From assembly GCA_964642165.1 (NCBI GenBank), contig CAZXOC010000071.1, positions 1-27,161 of the forward strand: a stretch of 27,161 nucleotides of DNA, in the 5' to 3' direction. Position 1 is the stretch's first letter. Each line of letters opens with the position of its first letter. Below are positions 1 through 9,000 of the stretch, one piece after another. The notes below the pieces were generated by a model, which did not search any database, was not told where the DNA came from, and saw only the letters and a list, made by a program, of their open reading frames with translations. This DNA comes from CAYRVX01 sp964642165. Its GTDB lineage: Bacteria; Planctomycetota; Phycisphaerae; SM23-33. The translations under genes were made by a program, and so were the position numbers.

Positions 1-1479
1 GAAGACGTTGAACTCCGGGCCGGTAACCGGTGTCTCGTGATTGGGCATGCCGATGGGCCGCACGGCGCGGCAGGCGGTCATCGGGATCCGGACGCCCCGG
101 CCATCGTACGTCCCCATCACGACCGGCTCGCCGAAGAAGTCCTGCGCGCTGACGATGCGGAACTCCTGGCCCGTCCTCAGGACCTTGCGCAGGTCGGCGT
201 TGACGGCCGCCTTCCGGTCCCAGTTGTAGACGATCACGTGGGCGCGGCCGGGCTCGTACCGGTTCGGCCGCACGAAGACGTTCGCGCCGGTCGGCTTGGA
301 TCCGAGAAACCTGCCGTGGGCGTCGAGGCCTTCCTTGCGCCATTGCGCCCAGGTGATGCTGCCGCCTTGCCCGTCGCGCCTCAGGGCGAACGGCGGCGAG
401 CTGCCGACCCGGTGGACGTACGTGTTGCGATCCCACTCGTACGTCCCGACGCCGACGCCCTTCGGCACGTCCAGGCGAAGCAGGCTGCCCATGCCGATGA
501 GCGTGTTGCCCTCAAACCTCACCCGCTCCCACAGCCGCACGTTCACCTGTCCCACGAAGTAGTTGTCCCGCACGGTCGCGTCCTTGTTCGGTCGGCCGGA
601 GTAGCCCAACTGGACTGTCCCGCCGCCGTGCCGGGAGTCGCCGTACGTGTAGTTGCTCACCACGCTGATCCGCTCGGCCGGGCAGCCGCCGCCGATTAGG
701 ATGGCCGGCGTGCGGCTGTCGGCGCGGGCGGCCGAACCGTTGTGGAACGAGACGTTCCCCTCGAGGTGGAAGCCGCGGAGGAAGGCCCGGCTCGAGCCGT
801 AGCAGTGCACGCCGTAGCTGAACTGGTTGAACATGACGTTGTCGATCAGCCGCTTCGTGCCCGTCTTGTTCTGGGCGTAGATGGCGTGCCCGTGTCCGCG
901 GTCGGGGCCGATCCAGCCGTTGTTGTAGATGAGGCAGCCGTAGATCTCGCCGCCTTCCCCGCCGGACCAGAACCCGAAGCCGTTCGAGCAGTCATGCACG
1001 GCAAGGTTGATGAACGTCACATGCGAAGCCCGGCTGGTGAGCCCGCCGCGCCGGATGTCCGGCGGATGGGAGCCCTTGATCCTCGTCACGCGCCCGGGGT
1101 CACTGCACGTGATCTCCAGCCCCCACAGGACCGTCCAGTCGCCGTTCACGGACAAGAGCGTCGGCCTGTCATCGGTCCCGCGCGCGCGGCAGTCGATCGT
1201 GGCCCGCTCGCCGGGCACGGCGCGGATCGTGACCGGCTTGCCGCGCTGGCCCCGCACCGTGCTGGCCAAGCCGCCGCGGTACGTCCCGGCGCGCAAGTAG
1301 ATGGTATCGCCCGGCCTGGCCGGGCTGCCCGGCCCGATGGCCGTCGCCAGGTCCAGCGGGTCCGCCTTGGTGCCCTTGCCGGCCGACCTGCCGTCGGGCG
1401 CAGCGTAGTACTCCGCGCCGAAGACGGTGCCCCATGCACAGGCGACGACAAGCGCGACGACCCAGCCCGTCCTTCTCAT
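1..1479 (-). CDS. Secreted right-handed parallel beta-helix protein (3' end cut by window edge)
   Basis: The minus-strand frame is open from the ATG at 1479 to base 1, 493 codons with no stop, so the C-terminus is outside the window. AGGAG lies 7-8 bases before the ATG. Residues 1-22 form a signal peptide (MRRTGWVVALVVACAWGTVFGA), followed by YYAAPDGR...GDTIYLRAGTY, the usual opening of secreted beta-helix proteins. Residues about 60-330 show the irregular N/G/V-rich strands of a pectate-lyase-like helix (for example HDCSNGFGFWSGG and IYNNGWIGPDRGHGHAIY). The end, with RPNRYEPGRAHVIVYNWD and AQDFFGEPVVMGTYDG, resembles the C-terminal sandwich of this family, so probably only a few residues are missing. 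A role in binding or cleaving polysaccharide is an inference from the fold; no catalytic residues can be assigned. It starts 45 bp after the kinase stop on the same strand, so the two could be co-transcribed. Confidence 0.85.
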   Translation of the reverse strand, partial: MRRTGWVVALVVACAWGTVFGAEYYAAPDGRSAGKGTKADPLDLATAIGPGSPARPGDTIYLRAGTYRGGLASTVRGQRGKPVTIRAVPGERATIDCRARGTDDRPTLLSVNGDWTVLWGLEITCSDPGRVTRIKGSHPPDIRRGGLTSRASHVTFINLAVHDCSNGFGFWSGGEGGEIYGCLIYNNGWIGPDRGHGHAIYAQNKTGTKRLIDNVMFNQFSYGVHCYGSSRAFLRGFHLEGNVSFHNGSAARADSRTPAILIGGGCPAERISVVSNYTYGDSRHGGGTVQLGYSGRPNKDATVRDNYFVGQVNVRLWERVRFEGNTLIGMGSLLRLDVPKGVGVGTYEWDRNTYVHRVGSSPPFALRRDGQGGSITWAQWRKEGLDAHGRFLGSKPTGANVFVRPNRYEPGRAHVIVYNWDRKAAVNADLRKVLRTGQEFRIVSAQDFFGEPVVMGTYDGRGVRIPMTACRAVRPIGMPNHETPVTGPEFNVF

Positions 1480-1524
1480 CGGTCCATCTCCTGGCATTGC
1501 GGTCTCCCGGCCGGGCCGCCCCGA

Positions 1525-4500
1525 TCACCGCGACGCCGGCCGGGCGTCCAGCGCCTGCCGCACTTCCCGCAGCAGCGCCCCGGGCGAGTAGGGCTTCTGG
1601 AGCAGCTGGCTCCCGCCGGCGGGCAGGCGGCTCGCCTCGATCGCGCCGCGACTGTAGCCGCTGGTGAACAGGACAGGCACGCCCGGCCGCGCCGCCCGGA
1701 CGGCGTCATGGACCTCGCGGCCGCTCTTCCTCGGCATGACCACGTCCACGATCGCCAAGTCGATCGTCTCGGCGTGTTGCTCGAACAGCCGCAGCGCCTC
1801 GTCCCCGTCGCGCGCGAGGACCAACCGGTAGCCGGCGCGCTCGAGGACCGTCGCGGCCAGCTTGCGCACCGATTCGTCGTCCTCGGCCAGCAAGATGGTC
1901 TCGGACCCGCCTGCGCCGTCCGCGTCCCGGGCGTCGTCGGCGCTGGCGGCCGGCGGCGCCTCGGCCGCGGGGAAGTACACACGGAAGGTCGTGCCGCACG
2001 CAGGGGCGCTCTCGAAGCGGATCATGCCGCCCTGGCGCTCGACGATGGCATAGACCGTCGCCAGCCCCAGCCCGGTGCCCTCGCCCATGTCCTTGGTGGT
2101 GAAGAACGGCTCGAAGATCCGGTCGTGGATCTCCTCGGGGATGCCCTTGCCGGTGTCCGAGACGGTCAGGACGACGAAGTCGCCCTCCTTGGCCCACGGC
2201 TTCTGCCGGCAGGACTCGGCGTCGAAGTGCGCCACGCCGGTCTCGATCGTGACGGTCCCGCCGCCGGCCATGGCGTCTCGGGCGTTGATGCACAGGTTCA
2301 TCAGGATCTGCTCGAGATGCCCCGGGTCGGCGTAGACCGGCGGCACCCTGGTTTGCTCCCGCACGGCGAGCTCGACGTGCTCGCCGATGACGCGGCGGAG
2401 CATCTTCATCAGGTCGCCGATCACGTCGTTGAGATCGAGGTGCCGCGGCTGGACCGTCTCCCGGCGGCTGAACGCCAGCAGGCGCCGCGTCAGTGCCGCC
2501 GCCCGGTCGGACGCCCGGCGCACCTCCTGGAGGTTCGCGCGAAGCGGGCCGTCTTCGTCCAGCGCCGCCAGCGACAGGTCCGTGTACCCGCGGATTGCCT
2601 GGAGCAGGTTGTTGAAGTCGTGCGCCACCCCGCCCGCGAGTTGCCCGATGGCTTCCATCTTCTGGGCCTGGCGGAGCTGGGCCTCCAGGCGCTTCCGTTC
2701 GGAGATGTNNNNNNNNNNNNNNNNNNNNNNNNNNNNNNNNNNNNNNNNNNNNNNNNNNNNNNNNNNNNNNNNNNNNNNNNNNNNNNNNNNNNNNNNNNNN
2801 NNNNNNNNGCCCGGGCGGCCTCGGCGAAGTCCCGCCAGGCGTCGTTGACCGCCTCGATCACGCCGTCGGCGTTCAGGATCGCCACGTGCGACGACAGCCC
2901 GTTCAGCGTCGAGCGCGCGAAACGCTCCGATTCGTGCAGGGCCTCCTCGGCCTGCCTCCGCGCCAAGGCGTTGGCCAGGATCTCCCCGACCAGCCGGAAC
3001 CGCTGCACCAGTCCCTCCGGCCAGTCACGCTCCGCGCGGAAGCAGCCGAACGCCACGACCCCGATGACCGAGCCCCCCACGCCCAGGGGGATGACCAGTT
3101 GGGACTTCACGCCGTGTTCGAGGCAGTACTGCCTTTCGCGCGCCGCCTCCTCGGGCAGATCGCTCAGCCGGGAGACGACAACCGTCCGACCTTCAGAGAC
3201 GCATCGGGCATACCAGGGGAAGACCTTTTCCGGCGGGGCGTCCACGTCGGGGAAGGGGTTCCACTGCCCCCCGCCCGCCGTCCAGGACTGAAGGACCTCA
3301 AAACGTTGGGTCTCCGCAGACCGCTCGAGGACCGTGCCCCGATCCACGTCCAGGAACTCGACCAGCCGGCGAACGGTCCGCCGGATCTCCCGATCCACCT
3401 CGCCTGCCGGCAGGTTGATGAACCGCGCCGAGATGCTGGACAGCAGCCGCTCGAAGCGAAGACGCTCCTCGATGGCCTCTTCCGCGCGCGTGCGCTCGGT
3501 CACGTCGTGCATCAGGCCGAGGACGTGCGTCTTGCCGTCGGAACTCTCGAGGAGGGTCGTGGAGAAGGACACGAAGCGCGGTTCCCCGTCCGCGCGGGTG
3601 ATCTCCCACTCCTCCCTCACCAGGTCCTTCCCCTCGCGCATCCGGTCGATCCGCTCCTTGGCGCGCTGCTGCACCTCCGGGTCCGGGTAGACGGTCTGGT
3701 ACCACCCGCGCCGGTTGATCTCCTCCATGTCGTACCCGGTGATCTCGGTCAGCCGGTCATTCCAGACCGTGAACCTCAGGTACGGGTGCTCGGGAATGTC
3801 GTGGCAGACACACAGGCCCTCGGCGGCGCGCTCGATGATAGCCCGGCGGAAGGAGTTCTCCTCGCGCAGGGACCGCTCGGTCTCCTTGCGGTCCGTGATG
3901 TCGCTGAAGACGATCTGGCAGGCCGGGCGGCCCTCGTAGCTCGTGGCCGTGCCCTCGATCTCCACGTCGATGGTGCGGCCATCGGCGCGGAGGAGCTTTC
4001 CTTCGACCGCGGGCGCATCGCCCCCGTCGCGGTAGATCTGCTCCACCCGCTCCCGCGCCGTCGGGCCGAAAGCCGGGTGCACGTAGTCCCAGACGGCCTC
4101 GCCGAGGAACTCCTGCGGCGCGGTCCCCCCGAGCACCTCGGCGGCCCGGCGGTTCAGGAGGACGATCTTCTCGTCGGCGTGCACGGCAATGGGGATCGGG
4201 GAATTCTCGACCAGGTCGCGGTAGCGTCGCTCGCCGTCGCGGAGGCTCCGCGTCGCGCGCCCCACGCGCCGCCGGAGCTGGATGTTCCACAGCGCCAGCA
4301 GGCCCGCGCCCAGGGCCACGACGGCCCCGACGCCGAGCACCCACCGCCACGGGAAGTGCCGCATGGTGCCCACCCCCGCCACGCCGACCCGCCCCGCCCG
4401 GAGGGCGGGCAGCACACGGGACCGTTCCATCAGCCGCCATCCCGCTTCCAGGCCCGTCTTCCGGGACCACAGCCGCCGCAGGTCGGCGTCCATCCCGCCG

Positions 4501-4634
4501 GGCTGGCTACGGGCTTCCCGCAGAAGCCGGGGCGCACTCGCCCGGGCGGTTGCGGCCAGGCACGTCCCGGCCAGTGCGACCCACAGCAGCCCCGCCCGCC
4601 GGCACGACCCTTCGCGCGAAACCGTCACTCTCAT
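1525..4634 (-). CDS. Membrane hybrid sensor histidine kinase (PAS-PAS-GAF-PAS-HisKA-HATPase-receiver), interrupted by an assembly gap
   Basis: The start at 4634 (MRVTVSREG) is preferred over the ATG at 4661 because GAGGA sits 5 bases before it and it opens directly onto a signal or membrane segment (GLLWVALAGTCLAATARA). Residues about 43-90 look like a shortened SBP_bac_3 sensor, followed by a membrane helix (about 98-116), PAS (about 135-250), PAS (about 262-380), GAF (about 390-560) and a third PAS from about 570 that runs into the N gap. Beyond the gap come ISERKRLEAQLRQAQKMEAI, the phospho-acceptor His in GGVAHDFNN (codon 2620-2622), the N box LMNLCINARDAM, the G boxes DTGKGIP and GTGLGLA, and a C-terminal receiver with acceptor Asp in AIVDVVMP (codon 1744-1746). 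All catalytic motifs are intact. The two halves are in different frames across the 100 N, so the true gap length differs. The signal sensed and the target are unknown. Confidence 0.88.
2709..2808. other. Assembly gap: 100 N
   Basis: A run of exactly 100 N falls inside the kinase gene, between the start of the third PAS domain (ends NDAWRDFAEAAR) and the coiled segment before the histidine (ISERKRLEAQL). One hundred is a conventional placeholder for a gap of unknown size. The flanking kinase frames do not match across it, so the real distance is not 100 bases. A normal PAS domain would need roughly 60-80 codons here. Confidence 0.97.
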
Positions 4635-4850
4635 CGCTTCCTCTTCCCGCTCCGCGGCCATCTCACGACGGCGCCGGGGGGGCCGCGGCCGGCCCCCGCA
4701 CCGAACGAACCTCGCCCGTCCCGGCGGAACTGCCCTATCGGCCGCAAGGGGACATGATAGCCGCTTCCCGGGCCACTGCCCACTGTCCCGCTGCTGCGGA
4801 CCGGCCCGGGCACCGCGCCGACGCTCCCCGTCGGGCCGCTTCCAGCCGCG

Positions 4851-4973
4851 TCAGGGCGCGAACGCCTTCGACGGCCGGAACTCCGTGCCCGCGGCGCCGA
4901 TGCCGGACAGCGAATCGTGCGAGCGGACAAACATCCGGTTGCCACGGAAGAACGGCAGCGCCGGCGGCGCCCA
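4851..4973 (-). pseudogene. Possible C-terminal scrap of a PQQ-type beta-propeller protein
   Basis: On the minus strand, a frame ending at the TGA at 4851-4853 reads ALPFFRGNRMFVRSHDSL, then SGIGAAGTEFRPSKAFAP and stop. G-N-R-M-F-V-R-S-H-D followed by xxIG resembles the last blade of secreted PQQ-like propeller proteins of Planctomycetota (GNR-hydrophobic-F-x-R-x-x-D-x-L-Y-C-I-G). The frame further upstream is Arg-rich and unconvincing, and no start is visible, so only an eroded tail would remain. A competing reading is an ORF at 4735-5040 with a signal-like N-terminus (MGWRASETW), but its later part is Arg-rich and looks non-coding. The rest of 4635-5044 holds nothing else I can support. Confidence 0.3.
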
Positions 4974-5052
4974 AGCTCGTCGCCGCCGCGACGAGCGCCG
5001 CAGCCGCCAACGACCAGGTCTCAGATGCGCGCCATCCCATGGGGCTACTCGC

Positions 5053-5451
5053 TCAGCACGATCTTCGCCGGCGTCCCGCTGCTCGCTTCAGGTCGACGGT
5101 GTAGAGGCCGATCTGCCCGCCGCGCACCCAGAGGTCGGAGCCCGTCAGCACGGTCAGTTCCAGCCGGATCCCGCCGCCCCCGACGGCGCCCTCCTGCACG
5201 CAGCCATCGTGGAAGCCGTTGTTGTAGCCGGGGGCCATGCCCTGGACCGGAGCCCACCTGCCGCCCTCGCAAGCGAGGTGCAGGATCAGGTGTACGGCCT
5301 GGGAGCCCGGATCGGCACCGCGGAACAGGCCCTTCCAGAGGATCACCGTCATCTCGCCGGTGAAGGCGTCGGGCGCCGGGCCGGCCGCCGTCAGGACCGG
5401 CGCCGCCGCCAGCGCCAGCGTCGCCACGGCCGCTCGTGCTGCTGCTCGCAT
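5053..5451 (-). CDS. Small secreted hypothetical protein, probable 3' frameshift
   Basis: The ATG at 5451 has a strong ribosome binding site, AAAGGAG, 8 bases upstream. The protein begins with a signal peptide (MRAAARAAVATLALAAAPVLTAAG), and the mature part (FTGEMTVILWKGLFRG, LHLACEGGRWAPVQ, MAPGYNNGFHDG, IRLELTVLTGSDLWVRGG, IGLYTVDLK) has the alternating pattern of a small beta-sandwich. I do not recognise a named family. In the given sequence it ends abruptly in RAAGRRRRSC. Adding one base near 5086/5087 restores VDLKASSGTPAKIVLSE with a stop at 5045, a far more natural ending, so an indel (sequencing error or mutation) is likely and the true end is probably 5045. The function is unknown; the protein is probably periplasmic or extracellular. 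Confidence 0.65.
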   Translation of the reverse strand: MRAAARAAVATLALAAAPVLTAAGPAPDAFTGEMTVILWKGLFRGADPGSQAVHLILHLACEGGRWAPVQGMAPGYNNGFHDGCVQEGAVGGGGIRLELTVLTGSDLWVRGGQIGLYTVDLKRAAGRRRRSC

Positions 5452-5547
5452 CGTGGAGGCTCCTTTGTCTGGCGCGCGACGTTACTTGGCCGGCCCGACG
5501 CCGCCGACGAACCGCCCGGAACGGACCACCTCGCCGCCCAGCCGGCT

Positions 5548-5826
5548 GGTGAATCGCCCGCGCCGCGGGAGTCGGTGCTCATCCAGCCCGAGGGCGTCGT
5601 GACGAGGCAGTCGTCCGATGCGTTTGCGGTGGAGGACGAGGTCGTCCGCAGGGCCCTCCAGTTCATCGCCGACCACGTCCACGAGCCCATCAACGTGGCC
5701 GACGTGCTGCGGGCGATTCCCGTATCCCGGCGAGGCCTGGAGGTTCGCTTCCGCAGGCATCTTCAAGCGCCACGCGGGCATGCCCCCCGGCGAGTTCCGC
5801 TCGCGGTACCAGTTTCGCCCACCCTA
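5548..5826 (+). pseudogene. Remnant of a XylR/AraC-type transcriptional regulator with an internal deletion
   Basis: The plus-strand frame from about 5548 reads SPAPRESVLIQPEGVVTRQS, then SDAFAVEDEVVRRALQFI, ADHVHEPINVADVLRAIPVS and RRGLEVRF. This is the linker and first helix-turn-helix of XylR-like regulators (a LacI-like sensor joined to an AraC DNA-binding domain). At about 5745 the frame changes, and the +2 frame continues FASAGIFKRHAGMPPGEFR and ends at a TAG at 5824-5826. That is the very end of the AraC domain (FKRHxGMPPGEFR). About 40 codons between the two helix-turn-helix halves are missing, and the whole N-terminal sensor is absent upstream. The gene is therefore dead: truncated at the 5' end and internally deleted out of frame. 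A long minus-strand ORF over it (5482-5781) is its shadow. Confidence 0.75.
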
Positions 5827-5833
5827 GGGCTGC

Positions 5834-5848
5834 GGCCCCCCGGGGGCC
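5834..5848. repeat. Short GC palindrome after the regulator remnant
   Basis: GGCCCCC and GGGGGCC face each other around a single C, eight bases after the TAG of the XylR-like remnant. It could fold as a hairpin, but there is no following T-tract and the loop is too tight for a normal terminator stem unless the inner pairs stay open. It may be the relic of a terminator. Confidence 0.35.
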
Positions 5849-5874
5849 GGGAGGCGACCGCCCGCGATTAAGCG

Positions 5875-5903
5875 TTGGCGGTATATCCGAATTCTGTTAT
5901 ACT
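5875..5903 (+). promoter_or_regulatory. Sigma-70 type promoter for the giant gene
   Basis: TTGGCG (5875-5880) and TATACT (5898-5903) are separated by 17 bases. They match TTGACA at 4 of 6 and TATAAT at 5 of 6 positions. The element lies in a locally AT-rich stretch, rare in this window, about 125 bases before the start of the giant gene, leaving a leader of roughly 115-120 nt. The assignment is by consensus only. Confidence 0.6.
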
Positions 5904-5940
5904 TACAGCAGCCTGGCCGACTGATTGCCGTGCGTGCTTT

Positions 5941-5970
5941 GCGGGCTTGCGTCTTCGCACGCAGGCCCGT
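5941..5970 (+). promoter_or_regulatory. Leader hairpin in the 5' UTR of the giant gene
   Basis: GGGCTTGCGT (5943-5952) pairs with ACGCAGGCCC (5959-5968) around a 6-base loop CTTCGC, with one G-U pair, and can be extended outward by C5942-G5969 and G5941-U5970. The stem is about 12 bp and lies between the predicted transcription start and the ribosome binding site. There is no T-tract, so it is not an obvious terminator. It might stabilise the roughly 20 kb mRNA or control its translation; that role is inference. Confidence 0.5.
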
Positions 5971-6027
5971 GCAGGAGGGAGTTGTAGCTGTCTGGAGCGA
6001 CACCGCAGGTCCAAGAGAGGACAGCAG

Positions 6028-9000
6028 ATGCCTCACCATTCACGATCCGCCGGGGACGTGCCGCCGGCCCTGGAGCCCCTGGAGCAGCGCCTGCTGCTGA
6101 CCACCGTCGCCTGGGACGGCGGCGGGGACGGATTCTCCTGGCACGACCCACTGAACTGGGCGGGCAACGCCCTGCCGGGCGATACGGACTTCGTCCAGAT
6201 CGAGACCGGCGGGCAGGAGACGGTCTACCACACGGCCGACGCGGGCGAGACGAGCGTCGACGGTCTCTATTCGTCCAAGGCGTTGGTGGTCACGGGCGGG
6301 CACCTGCGTGTGCTTGGCGATGCGGAGGTGGACGAGACGCTGCTGCTGGACGGCGGGACGCTGGAGCTCTCCTACGACACCGACGGCGCCGGCGAGGTCG
6401 GCAACCGCATCAACGGCGACCTGCGGATCCACGAGACGGCAACGCTCTTGCTGGTGGCCCTGGCGGACGAGTCGCGCCCAGAGCAGCGCCAGACGACGCT
6501 GACGATCACGGGCGACGTAAGCAACGCCGGCAGGATCGAGCTGGGCGACGAGGATGCCGGCACGGGCGAGGATGCCATCGTGACACTGAACGTCGGCGGC
6601 CTGCTGACGAACGAGGCCACCGGCACCATCGAGACCAGGTCGAGCAGCCCCGGCTGGGGCGATCCCGTCCCGCGGGCGATCAACGCCTCCATCGACAACT
6701 ACGGCACGATCACGACGAACGACCACACGGCCACCACGCTCGAGGGCGGGACGTTCGCGAACCATGACAACGGCACGCTGAGGGTCAACCAGCCGTACAT
6801 CACGCACGGCGTGGCGGTGGCGAGCATCGTCGACGGCACGCTGACCGGCGGGACGTACCACATCGCCGACGAGTGGGTCTTCGACGGCGCGGAGATCCGC
6901 GCCAACGCGGCCAACCTGATCATCGACGACGGCTACATCGAGGACGAGCACTGGGACGACGCCCTGGCGCACCTGGCGCTCAACACGGCCGACGGGACGC
7001 TCGACATCACGAACTACACGCTCTACCTGGAAGGGAGCTTCACCAACGCCGGTCACGTGCGGCTGAACGACTACGACATGCATCTTCGGGGCAGCTACAC
7101 GCAGACCGCCGGCGTAACCGAGCTGGTCGACTGGGCGGGCATCAGGCCGGCAGAGGCGGGCGTCGTTCGCATCCTGGGCGGCGAGCTGACGGGCGAGGGC
7201 TTCGTCGCGGGCGACCTGATCAACTCCGGTCTCCTGCGCCCGAGGGACAGCGGCTCGGGCTACGGCTTCAGCGTGTCCGGCGACTACGTCCAGACGCACG
7301 AAGGCACGCTGGACGTCGCCCTGCGAGGCTACAGCTACCCCAAGGGCTGGGACTTCGACCGCCTGGAGGTCTCCGGGCAGACGACGCTGGGCGGGACGCT
7401 GAAGGTCACGGCCGACACGGGGTACGGAACTGCCTTCAGGATCGTCGAGACGGACGGCGGGCCGGCGGAGTGGGGGTACTGCCTGGTGGACGGCCTGGAG
7501 TCTGGTGGGTGGACCTACCGCCCGCGCCGGCAAGCCGACGGCATCGTCCTGGAGTACGTGGACGTCTCGACCGTCGCGCCGCGGGCATGGTCCGAGCTGG
7601 AGCTTGCGGGCGCCGACCACGTGCTGTCGTCGATCCCGCTGGGGCTCTCCGAGCCGGTCGTCGGCTCGGGCGCTCGCGACAGCGCAAGCTACACGCTGCT
7701 GGACCTGGGGGCCGACCGGCTGCTCGGGGGCGGCGACGACGTCGAGATCCCCGTCACGCCTTCCTACACCGACGGCGAGGAGACGCTCGAGCTTGCCCCC
7801 GCGACGGCGCTGGGCGAGGGCGCGTACCAGTTGACCGTGCACGCCGGCGCATCGGCGATCCGCGATGCGGACGGCAACGCGCTCGACGGCGACCGGGACG
7901 GCGCGGCCGGGGAGGACTACGTCCTGACGTTCGTGGTGGACACCACCGCCCCCGGGGCGGTAGGAGACGCGGCGTTCGCCGAGGACTGGGGCGTCTCGGA
8001 CGCCGACGGGCTGACGGGCGACGACGAGCTGGAGTTCTCCTGGACGCCGCCCGCCGACGAGGGGGGCATCGCCCGGTACGAATACCAGTACGACGGCGGC
8101 GCCTGGCACTGGACGCTGGCGCCCGCGGCGGTCATCGAGCCCAGCGACGGCGAGCACACCGTCGCCGTGCGGGCCGTCGACATCGCCGGCAACGCGGGGC
8201 CCGAGGTCTCGATCCAGGTGACGGTCGAGACGACCGGCCCGGCCATCGTCACCCACAGCCCCCAGGGGACGGTCCCGTCGGTGGATCACGTCGACGTGAC
8301 CTTCACGGAGCCCGTCGACCTCGCCACGTTCACGCCGAGCGACGTGCGGCAGGACGTCCTGGAACACGTCGAGATGTACACCACCAGTGCGGAGAACACG
8401 GGGCTGGGGCAGGGCTACGACGTCGAGGTGGCCGGCTCGCTCGTCTACTCCAGCATGCAGGTGGGCTTCAAGACGTACTTCCAGGTCCTGGACATGTCCA
8501 CGCCCGGCGCCACGCAGGTGGTGTGGTCCCTCGTGTCGAGCGGCGACCTGGTCGACCTCGAGGTCGTCGGCTCGACGGCGTATTTCGCCTACCGCGATTA
8601 CGGGCGGATCGACATCTACGACGTCTCCGACCCGTCGGAGGCGGACTGGCTGGGCAACTACGCCCCCGGGGGCACGTTCCAGATCAACGACGTGGAGATC
8701 GCCGGCTCGCTGGCCTACCTCGCCGTGGAGAACGAGGGGCTGGTGATCGTGGACGTCTCGTCGCCCGGCAGCACGGCCCGGGTCGGCTCGTTCCCATGCA
8801 CCGCGATGGACGTAGCCGTCAGCGGCTCGCTGGCCTACGTGGCCGACGCGAGCGACAGCACGCTGAAGATCATCGACGTCTCGACGCCGTCGGCGCCGAC
8901 GCTCGCCGGCACGCTCGACGCACTCCCCCGGACCCCCCTCAGCGTGCAGGTCGCCGACACGCGGGTCTACCTGGCGATGGAGCGCGACGGGCTGTGGATC

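Noticed and set aside
742..3291. Plus-strand open frame of 849 codons crossing the N gap
   Set aside because: It is the complement of the kinase and beta-helix genes, both with unmistakable motifs on the minus strand, and it runs through the Ns.
4282..5871. Plus-strand 529-codon frame read as one gene
   Set aside because: Only its last part (from about 5548) is protein-like, as the XylR/AraC remnant. The earlier part is Arg/Ser-rich shadow of the minus-strand kinase and small secreted gene.
5973..5985. GGAGG followed by TTG as a leader-peptide start
   Set aside because: The TTG is immediately followed by TAG, so no peptide would be made.
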